This document shows, one piece after another, positions 6,892 to 11,497 of a stretch of 11,497 nt of DNA. Position 1 is the first letter of the stretch; every line of letters starts with the position of its first letter. The notes under the pieces were generated by a model. That model saw nothing but the letters and a program-made list of their open reading frames with translations. It searched no databases and was not told where the DNA came from. Source of the stretch: Microcaldota archaeon (GTDB lineage Archaea; Micrarchaeota; Micrarchaeia; Micrarchaeales; Micrarchaeaceae); NCBI GenBank assembly GCA_021850375.1, contig JAJZLZ010000059.1:1-11497 (forward strand), in the 5' to 3' direction. A program made the translations under genes and the position numbers.

Positions 6892-7823
6892 CTTATCCAC
6901 TCTATTTTTTGCCTCATTAAAAGTGAATCCACTATCCCAATTATAATGCCCGCCGTAAGGTTTGCAAACAGCGATAGTTTGCCAAGCGCGGTTTTATCGG
7001 AAAATGTTATGCGGTATGCGTAATAAATTGCATATATAGGTATTGAAATGGTAAATGTGATTTTGCCGGCCAAATTGTCATACCTGTATTCATGCAATAT
7101 CTTGCTATGCATCATATGATACATCCGCATATCATTTAACCTAACAAAATACTTCTGGTTTGGGTCGTATTTGATATCATGATATGTTATAGCATCTGGA
7201 TTTATTACCGTTTTATATCCCTGCCGTATTATCCTTGCTTCAAAATCCCCATCCTCTCCCATGAACGGTATCAGAAGGTCCCATGCTCCTGATGCATGCA
7301 TTATATCTCTTTTAAACATAAACGCATTGGCAAAATCCTCAATATCAATGTTTATCTTAATTTTAGTTGTGAGTTTTTTGTTGAGATTAGGGTATATTGC
7401 ACGCCGCATAAAACCGCTTCTTTTTACTCCGGCATGTGCAATTCTGTCTTTTTTAGAATAATATAAGGCTAGAGGTCCTGCTATTCCAACAGTTTTATCA
7501 TTTACAAAAGATGAAACGAGGGTCTTTATGCAGTTAGGGTCTACTACATTATCATCATCTAATATGAAAATATAGCTGCCGTGCGAATGTCGCAGGGCAT
7601 TGTTTATGGTTTTAGATAGCAACTGCGGAGATTTATTTCGTATGTATCTGAAATTATTATATTTGAGATATTTCTTCACTGCAACATCGGTGCCATCTGA
7701 TGATGCATCGTCGCTTACAATTATCTCATAATTGCCATAGCTGCTCTTTAGAACCGAGTCTATGCATCTGGTAAGCATCTCTTTCCTATTAAATGTAGGT
7801 ATTATTATGGATACTTTTTCCAT
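6888..7823 (-). CDS. Family 2 glycosyltransferase, first gene of the leftward glycan operon
   Basis: A 311-residue GT2 enzyme. Motifs: VSIIIPTFNRKEML (4-17), IIVSDDASSDGT (34-45) for UDP or other NDP binding, FILDDDN (86-92) as the DxD, GEDGDFEARI (189-198) with the catalytic ED, and YHDIKYD (214-220). Two hydrophobic stretches, about 254-273 and 285-304, suggest membrane association. It opens with ATG 7823, about 25 bases after a TATA box and without a ribosome binding site, so the operon mRNA is probably leaderless. Its stop overlaps the start of the next GT2 by four bases. G+C is near 45% in a sampled line, higher than the genes further down the operon. Sequence similarity to 6001-6891, strongest in the IPIYAIYY/LPIYTVYY tail, points to duplication. 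Sugar donor and acceptor cannot be read from the sequence. Confidence 0.92.
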   Translation of the reverse strand: MEKVSIIIPTFNRKEMLTRCIDSVLKSSYGNYEIIVSDDASSDGTDVAVKKYLKYNNFRYIRNKSPQLLSKTINNALRHSHGSYIFILDDDNVVDPNCIKTLVSSFVNDKTVGIAGPLALYYSKKDRIAHAGVKRSGFMRRAIYPNLNKKLTTKIKINIDIEDFANAFMFKRDIMHASGAWDLLIPFMGEDGDFEARIIRQGYKTVINPDAITYHDIKYDPNQKYFVRLNDMRMYHMMHSKILHEYRYDNLAGKITFTISIPIYAIYYAYRITFSDKTALGKLSLFANLTAGIIIGIVDSLLMRQKIEWIR

Positions 7824-7844
7824 GGATATAAAACAGATACAAGA

Positions 7845-7852
7845 CTTATAAA
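7845..7852 (-). promoter_or_regulatory. TATA box of the glycan operon
   Basis: On the minus strand this reads TTTATAAG inside GTTTATAAGT, centred about 25 bases before the ATG at 7823, so transcription would begin at or next to the start codon. It sits in the 37-base gap after the metallopeptidase stop, giving the glycosyltransferase operon its own promoter, though readthrough from the gene upstream is possible. Confidence 0.55.
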
Positions 7853-7860
7853 CATTTGTA

Positions 7861-8595
7861 TTATAGCTTTCTAAGTTCTTGCCTTACCTGTGCATATTGT
7901 GGCATGGTCCTCTCAACCTCCTTCCAAAATCTGCTGCTGTGATTTCTGATTTTTGTGTGTGCAAGCTCATGGATTATAACATAGTCTAAAAACTGCCTCT
8001 CCATTAAGAGCAGCTTGAAGTTTATCGTTATGTTATTGTCCTTCGAACATGATCCCCATGTGTTTAAATTGTCCCTTATACGTATTCTCCCAAGCCTACT
8101 GCTGAAATGTGCTGAATTTAGTTGCCAAACAATTTCGCTTAGGATAGGCTGGGTGGCAGTAGATATTACCTTTCGTGCAAGCCTTGATATAACCTGCCTA
8201 TTTTTCGATTCATCATATGATGATGGAACCCTAATTATAATAGAATTTGAGTCCAAGTCCAATTTGGCATAGCTTTTTTTATTTAGAGTTTCGCATGGCA
8301 CTACACTTATGTGGAAATTCATCCCAAGGGCAGAGACATTATCATTGTTTTTAAATTCGCTCTTTTGCCTTCTTTTCAGATTTGCAATTTCCGGATGCCT
8401 GAGCAGCCTTCTTTTTATGTTGCCATATATCTTATCTGCGCATTCTCTGGCATATTTATCATCCCATCGAATCGGCACCTTTATAATAACGCAGTCATTT
8501 TCAAGCCTGCCAACCATGCGCCTGTTTTTAGCATATATTGTTTTAACAGAAATTGTTTTGCCATTAGGCATAATGATCGGTTCAAACTCCCACAT
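7861..8595 (-). CDS. YgjP-like (DUF45/WLM-related) zinc metallopeptidase domain protein
   Basis: A 244-residue protein of the YgjP/DUF45 family, related to M48 and WLM metallopeptidases. The diagnostic block is at the C-terminus: NTWGSCS (178-184), ITINFKLLL (189-197), YVIIHELAHTKIRNHSSRFW (205-224). H209, E210 and H213 form the HExxH zinc and catalytic site, and H219 is the expected third ligand. No signal peptide or membrane helix is seen, so it should be cytosolic. The N-terminal 90 residues form a beta-rich region ending in a basic stretch (61-80). It begins at ATG 8595, with GTGA four bases before it. It lies upstream of the glycan operon on the same strand and is divergent from the pilin gene. 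In bacteria the family often sits near restriction or DNA-repair genes, but nothing here supports such a role; the substrate is unknown. Confidence 0.88.
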   Translation of the reverse strand: MWEFEPIIMPNGKTISVKTIYAKNRRMVGRLENDCVIIKVPIRWDDKYARECADKIYGNIKRRLLRHPEIANLKRRQKSEFKNNDNVSALGMNFHISVVPCETLNKKSYAKLDLDSNSIIIRVPSSYDESKNRQVISRLARKVISTATQPILSEIVWQLNSAHFSSRLGRIRIRDNLNTWGSCSKDNNITINFKLLLMERQFLDYVIIHELAHTKIRNHSSRFWKEVERTMPQYAQVRQELRKL

Positions 8596-8611
8596 TCATT
8601 CACATCTATTC

Positions 8612-8634
8612 CTATATAAGGTGCAGTATAAAAT
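8612..8634 (-). promoter_or_regulatory. Candidate promoter of the metallopeptidase gene
   Basis: Two TATA-like boxes face left: TTTTATAC (8634-8627) and CTTATATAG (8620-8612). The first would start transcription near 8604 and keep the GTGA motif in the mRNA. The second is too close to the ATG to do so. This is weak, pattern-only evidence. Confidence 0.3.
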
Positions 8635-8645
8635 TTTGCAGAAAG

Positions 8646-8656
8646 CCTTTTAAATG
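8646..8656 (+). promoter_or_regulatory. Candidate TATA box of the pilin gene
   Basis: CCTTTTAAATG contains a TTTTAAAT box centred about 44 bases before the ATG at 8695. A start near 8677 would give a leader of about 18 bases that just includes the GGTGA site. Confidence 0.45.
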
Positions 8657-8685
8657 TTGCTTATGTATATTAGCTTGAACTGAAA

Positions 8686-8690
8686 GGTGA
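8686..8690 (+). promoter_or_regulatory. Ribosome binding site of the pilin gene
   Basis: GGTGA lies four bases before the ATG at 8695 and matches the archaeal anti-Shine-Dalgarno AUCACC. It fixes the start that gives the canonical class III leader peptide. Confidence 0.7.
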
Positions 8691-8694
8691 AATA

Positions 8695-9363
8695 ATGCCT
8701 AAGATGTTAAACAATAAGCGGAAAGCGCAAAGCGCTATGGAATACCTTATGACCTATGGATGGGCGATACTAATAATCGCAGTAGTTTTGGCAGCACTCT
8801 TCTCCCTTGGAGTATTCAACGGGGGCGCACTGCTTGGAACATCATGCGTAGCAGCACCAGGTTATCTATGTCAAAGTCCGGTTCTATTCACATCTGGCAA
8901 CGTATTATTTACATTCGGACAAAATACTGGCTCACAGATATACAATGTAGGATTCGCATGCACTGCGACATCAACAAGCTCAGGGCCAAATCCTACAAAC
9001 TCAGTGTTTTACATATATGAACCAAGTGGTTCAGTAGGCAGCGGTGGACAGGTCGGAAATTGGGCAATTGGAATAGCGAACGTGCCTGGATATGTCGGTA
9101 CTTCTTATACCTTTGGCACATCAAATAGCTTATCTACTTACAATGCATTGACACTGCAATCAGGTGTGCAGCTTGGCCAAATGACACAGTATAACTCAAT
9201 ACCGTGCTATGGTCCAACAGGCAATCCTGACAATGCACTATCAGTTGGTGCGGCATTCAGCGGATCAATATGGATGAACTACACGCAAAATGCCGGAGCT
9301 CCTGGCGGATCAAATCCATTTTTGATAGCAAAGGTAGCAACAATAACGGTAAGAGCATCCTAA
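8695..9363 (+). CDS. Class III signal peptide (archaeal type IV pilin-like) protein
   Basis: A 222-residue precursor. The N-terminus is a short positive leader (NNKRKA, 6-11) followed by QSAMEYLMTYG (12-22) and a hydrophobic helix (about 23-42), a class III type IV pilin signal. Cleavage is expected between A11 and Q12 by an EppA-type prepilin peptidase, leaving glutamate at mature position 5 for assembly. The body is rich in Gly, Ser, Thr and Asn, beta-like, with four cysteines (C51, C59, C89, C171) that could form two disulfides outside the cell. One N-glycosylation sequon, NYT (195-197), is present. It stands alone with its own promoter, ribosome binding site and T-rich terminator, without pilus ATPase or platform genes nearby. 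It could be a surface filament subunit or a membrane-anchored surface protein. A link to the glycan operon is only spatial. Confidence 0.88.
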   Translation: MPKMLNNKRKAQSAMEYLMTYGWAILIIAVVLAALFSLGVFNGGALLGTSCVAAPGYLCQSPVLFTSGNVLFTFGQNTGSQIYNVGFACTATSTSSGPNPTNSVFYIYEPSGSVGSGGQVGNWAIGIANVPGYVGTSYTFGTSNSLSTYNALTLQSGVQLGQMTQYNSIPCYGPTGNPDNALSVGAAFSGSIWMNYTQNAGAPGGSNPFLIAKVATITVRAS

Positions 9364-9367
9364 TCGG

Positions 9368-9425
9368 TTGCTCTTTTTCTTCTTTTTTTCTTTAATTTCT
9401 TATTTTTAAATCTCTTTCTTTTTTA
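9368..9425 (+). terminator. T-rich archaeal terminator after the pilin gene
   Basis: Several runs of 5 to 7 T, separated by single C or A, begin a few bases after the stop codon at 9363. Archaeal RNA polymerase terminates at such tracts without needing a hairpin. The density of T on the plus strand over nearly 60 bases supports a strong stop for a highly expressed gene. Confidence 0.6.
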
Positions 9426-9526
9426 ATTAATTCAATGTTTTTATCAGCTCTAGCGCTGTAGCTAAGACTTTGATCTGCCTTGCTTTGCACATTGGCATTA
9501 AAACTAGTCTGATGTTACCTATTTGC

Positions 9527-9539
9527 GTCTAAATTAGAC
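9527..9539. repeat. Small inverted repeat at the dph2 stop codon
   Basis: GTCTAA-A-TTAGAC is a perfect 6-bp inverted repeat with one central base. It overlaps the final base of the dph2 stop codon. It may be a chance palindrome, or a short RNA-end structure for the minus-strand transcript. The rest of 9426-9526 shows nothing that I can name. Confidence 0.35.
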
Positions 9540-10471
9540 TATGCTTTGCTATTTTGCATAGCCACAATCTCCTGCTTCATCTTGATGACCTCCATTAGCT
9601 CGTTTGCGCTAAGCAGTGGCTTACTAAGCCTTGTCGGGTCGTCAACAGAGATTCTAGGGCATGCGGTATTGACAAAGGCGTCAAATTCGCGCATGTTGTT
9701 TAGAGCGTCAAAGTCAAATGTGTTCGCGACTAATATCTCGCCGATTAGATTGGCCTTGCTTAACTTCTCTTTTATTAGCCTGCCAAGCTGGGTGTTGTTT
9801 TGGCCGTTCTTTGTGCTGACTAGTATTGCAAACTTCTTTGCTTGTATAGATCCTAGTATGCGCCCGCGGCTTCTTTTTCTATATATCTCCCTATGCCTAT
9901 CAATATTTTCGATTTGCTTGGTATAGGGCTCAACTACGATAAACGGCTTTGTGGTGGAGAGAAGCGCGCCTAGGGGATGGAACATCCCGCCGCCGAAATA
10001 TACAAACGCATCAACCTCCCTGTCTATGCTTGCGGCGCTGCCTATATCGCATCCTAGTATCTGGCCTTTCTTTTTGGCAAATCCATATGGTTTGCCTATG
10101 ATAACTGTTTTATTGTGCCTCTCATAGAAGGATTTTATATCATCTAATTGGTGGGTGTGCTGTATTGTGGTGACAAGGCCTATTTTATTGTATTTTGCAA
10201 GCGCATCAAGTGATTTGTCTAAAATAGATAGATCGGCATCCATGTGGTATTCGATGTATTCCACATTGAAGTCAACCTTGTGGAACTCTCCGTGCCCAAA
10301 GTGTATGAGCTTATCTGCCTTGATGTTTTTAGCCTCATCAAGTGCAAGGTCGCATGCGCCATAGCTGGCCGAGGCGGATATAAACACTTCATGCCCCTCA
10401 GATTCGAGGCGAAGCGCATGCTCTAGTGCCTTCTGCTTCAATCCTTCTGGGAACTGCAATAGAATGCGCAT
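9539..10471 (-). CDS. dph2: Diphthamide synthase radical-SAM-type enzyme Dph2
   Basis: Archaeal Dph2 transfers the 3-amino-3-carboxypropyl group of SAM to the modified histidine of elongation factor 2, the first step of diphthamide synthesis, as a homodimer with a 4Fe-4S cluster. The 310-residue protein has the three family domains and the three cluster cysteines: C40 in SYGACDLA, C141 in LGCDIG, C271 in TACPRIS. The spacing (101 and 130 residues) is close to the 104 and 124 that I recall for the Pyrococcus enzyme. QFPEGLK (6-12) is the usual N-terminal motif. I chose ATG 10471 over an in-frame TTG at 10501 because GTGAG lies six bases before it and MRILLQFPEG is the expected beginning. It follows L10e with a 49-base gap and is probably cotranscribed. 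Confidence 0.93.
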   Translation of the reverse strand: MRILLQFPEGLKQKALEHALRLESEGHEVFISASASYGACDLALDEAKNIKADKLIHFGHGEFHKVDFNVEYIEYHMDADLSILDKSLDALAKYNKIGLVTTIQHTHQLDDIKSFYERHNKTVIIGKPYGFAKKKGQILGCDIGSAASIDREVDAFVYFGGGMFHPLGALLSTTKPFIVVEPYTKQIENIDRHREIYRKRSRGRILGSIQAKKFAILVSTKNGQNNTQLGRLIKEKLSKANLIGEILVANTFDFDALNNMREFDAFVNTACPRISVDDPTRLSKPLLSANELMEVIKMKQEIVAMQNSKA

Positions 10472-10477
10472 AGAAAT

Positions 10478-10482
10478 CTCAC
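10478..10482 (-). promoter_or_regulatory. Ribosome binding site that decides the dph2 start
   Basis: On the minus strand GTGAG lies six bases before ATG 10471. It supports this start over the TTG at 10501, which would add ten residues not typical of the family. Confidence 0.55.
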
Positions 10483-10520
10483 GAATTTGCTTAAGGCCCA
10501 AAAAAGTGTATCGGGCTAAA

Positions 10521-11039
10521 TTATGCTGTTGTTATATTGAAAGATCCGGAAAGCTTCGAGTTTGCGCGCCTTAGCGCCTCGACGACCTTCTTTCTGTTTT
10601 GCTTGTAGGTTTTTATCCTAAATAGTGCCTGGCCCTTCTTTATGCGCGCGGCTATTGACACCGGGCGGCCAAATGACTGGGTCATTCCCTTAGATAGACG
10701 GTCTGCTCCTGCGCCGGTGGCCATCTTGTGCTCCCTTATGACGTTGTGCGGATACACCAAAATCTTAAAGCTATAGGCCTGAGGCAGCTCGTTCTCAAGA
10801 TACTTATTAGTAGTTAGGCGCGCGGCCTCTATAGCATTTGACCGCAGCTGTATATCCTGAATGGGGCAGAATGCGATATCCATATCATAATCATCTTTCT
10901 GCACGCCCATGTTAAACACCAAAAGGCTCGTGTGCGGAAGCGCTCTGACGTAGTTCTTCCTTGGCTTTTTTATCGAATATCTTGCCCATGCCTGGGAATT
11001 AGGCCTTCTGCATGTCCTAGCCGGTCTTAGCCTTGCCAT
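10521..11039 (-). CDS. rpl10e: Ribosomal protein L10e (uL16 family), large subunit
   Basis: A 172-residue basic protein of the archaeal large ribosomal subunit, homologous to bacterial L16 (uL16), located near the A-site and 5S rRNA. Typical L10e features are the N-terminal MARLRPARTCRR, the central YVRALPH (31-37), the segment QLRSNAIEAARLTTNKYLE, the conserved HNVIREHKMATGAGADRLSKG block split here at about residues 98-118, and GQALFRI (135-141). The loop with basic and Gly residues is the part that contacts tRNA in the ribosome. Length matches the family. ATG 11039 is supported by GTGATC four bases upstream. It is followed by dph2 on the same strand and faces ftsZ across a 236-base divergent region. 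Confidence 0.95.
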   Translation of the reverse strand: MARLRPARTCRRPNSQAWARYSIKKPRKNYVRALPHTSLLVFNMGVQKDDYDMDIAFCPIQDIQLRSNAIEAARLTTNKYLENELPQAYSFKILVYPHNVIREHKMATGAGADRLSKGMTQSFGRPVSIAARIKKGQALFRIKTYKQNRKKVVEALRRANSKLSGSFNITTA

Positions 11040-11043
11040 AATA

Positions 11044-11049
11044 GATCAC
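11044..11049 (-). promoter_or_regulatory. Ribosome binding site of L10e
   Basis: GTGATC on the minus strand, four bases before the ATG at 11039, is an almost full match to the expected archaeal Shine-Dalgarno GGTGATC. Confidence 0.65.
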
Positions 11050-11116
11050 GAATATATAGTTAACTTAAAGCGCCGCATTTAGCAGTGATAAGTATACCAA
11101 TATTCTATCTGAAAAG

Positions 11117-11124
11117 TATTTATA
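11117..11124 (-). promoter_or_regulatory. Candidate TATA box for the L10e-dph2 transcript
   Basis: The minus strand reads TATAAATA within CTATAAATAC, a good archaeal TATA match. A start near 11095 would give a leader of about 55 bases that contains the GTGATC site. CTTTAAGT near 11070-11063 is an alternative, but it would start transcription at about 11040 and exclude that site. Confidence 0.35.
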
Positions 11125-11234
11125 GCTTACAGAAATCAATACGCCATTAACTAAAACTGAAATTGCGCATATTATAGCGCCATGCGGCATTGAGCGTGAA
11201 GTAGCAGTCATAGAATTTGCACATAAGCTATTAA

Positions 11235-11242
11235 GATATATT
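11235..11242 (+). promoter_or_regulatory. Candidate TATA box and leader of ftsZ
   Basis: GATATATT is centred about 38 bases before the ATG at 11276. A start near 11264 leaves a leader of about 12 bases containing GGTTGAT (11266-11272), a weak ribosome binding site three bases before the ATG. Confidence 0.45.
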
Positions 11243-11275
11243 TTGCGTATCAAATAACATCAATTGGTTGATATT

Positions 11276-11497
11276 ATGGATTTAATAGATAGTGCTTTGA
11301 GATCTGATACGCCTGAGAGCGACCTATTTAGGCCAAAGATCGCGGTATGCGGCGTAGGGGGCGGCGGATCAAACACCGTTCAGCGCATGTCAAAGAGCGG
11401 CATATCAGGCGCAAAGCTAATAGCACTAAATACCGACGGCACCCATCTAAACACGATGGACCCTTCGATTAGGCGCATACTGATAGGAAAGCAATTG
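11276..11497 (+). CDS. ftsZ: Cell division GTPase FtsZ, N-terminal part (runs off the right edge)
   Basis: The first 74 residues of FtsZ, the tubulin-like GTPase that forms the division ring at mid-cell. After a short non-conserved tail (MDLIDSALRSDTPESDLF, 1-18) comes the first beta strand and nucleotide loop KIAVCGVGGGGSNTVQRM (21-38), with the glycine-rich phosphate-binding turn, then GISGAKLIALNTDGTHLN (42-59), where LNTD is the conserved nucleotide-contact loop, and RILIGK (67-72). The tubulin signature GGGTGTG and the catalytic T7 loop lie beyond the window. Archaea often encode two FtsZ paralogues, and this fragment cannot say which one it is. The open frame continues to the last base without a stop. 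It is divergent from L10e. Confidence 0.93.
   Translation, partial: MDLIDSALRSDTPESDLFRPKIAVCGVGGGGSNTVQRMSKSGISGAKLIALNTDGTHLNTMDPSIRRILIGKQL

Noticed and set aside
757..7823. A new defence or mobile system hidden in the glycan locus
   Set aside because: All seven genes carry clear motifs of known sugar-transfer, epimerase or methyltransferase families, and no nuclease, transposase, integrase or repeat array is present.
8309..8653. Plus-strand frames of 102 and 114 codons opposite the metallopeptidase
   Set aside because: They are antisense to a gene with a complete HELAH motif block, and their translation shows no family motif.
9446..9463. Near-palindrome AGCTCTAGCGCTGTAGCT between pilin and dph2
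   Set aside because: One mismatch and a two-base loop make it an unlikely RNA hairpin; I see no matching sites elsewhere in the window.
9546..9926. A 126-codon plus-strand frame with hydrophobic segments
   Set aside because: It is antisense to dph2, where all three cluster cysteines and family motifs are present; hydrophobicity arises from the complementary codons.
10495..10515. Possible hairpin terminator between L10e and dph2 (GCCC/GGGC with a T run on the minus strand)
   Set aside because: The stem is only about 4 bp, and the dph2 gene follows closely on the same strand, so a terminator is not well supported.
11065..11253. Small hydrophobic minus-strand frame of 62 codons with a TTG start
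   Set aside because: No ribosome binding site at the expected distance, no recognisable family, and a competing open frame on the other strand in promoter-rich DNA.

Overview
The window is archaeal and most likely comes from a DPANN-type genome; Candidatus Micrarchaeota or a related ARMAN-like lineage is my best guess. The evidence is a divergent archaeal 16S rRNA 5' half on the minus strand, archaeal-type TATA boxes with GTGA-type ribosome binding sites, an archaeal Dph2, ribosomal protein L10e (uL16), an FtsZ start, and a class III signal-peptide pilin with the N-terminal sequence common in small archaeal genomes. The lineage placement is an inference from memory of such genomes, not a database result.

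Layout: 1-546 is the 5' part of a 16S rRNA gene (minus, running off the left edge). A 210-base divergent intergenic region carries the rRNA leader, two hairpins and back-to-back promoters. Genes 757-1719 (GT2 glycosyltransferase) and 1788-2897 (nucleotide-sugar epimerase) run rightward. They meet, stop codon to stop codon with no base between, a five-gene leftward operon at 7823-2898: three GT2 glycosyltransferases, one GT4 glycosyltransferase and an FkbM methyltransferase. Together 757-7823 is a surface-glycan assembly locus: the epimerase supplies a nucleotide sugar, five glycosyltransferases extend a chain and FkbM would O-methylate a sugar. No flippase, polymerase or oligosaccharyltransferase is in the window, so the acceptor (lipid, S-layer, pilin or capsule) is not known.

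After the glycan locus come a YgjP/DUF45-type HELAH metallopeptidase (8595-7861, minus), a divergently transcribed class III pilin-like protein (8695-9363, plus) with a T-rich terminator tract, and a housekeeping block: dph2 and L10e on the minus strand, and the divergent start of ftsZ running off the right edge.

Base composition is mosaic. Sampled 60-base lines are about 15-35% G+C in the FkbM/GT4/middle-GT2 part and about 45-53% in the flanking and housekeeping genes, which suggests that the centre of the glycan locus was acquired or is rapidly exchanged. I see no transposase, tRNA, CRISPR array or defence system. The most unusual signals are substitutions at normally invariant 16S rRNA positions (central pseudoknot and 530 loop), two of which make specific predictions about the rest of the gene outside this window.
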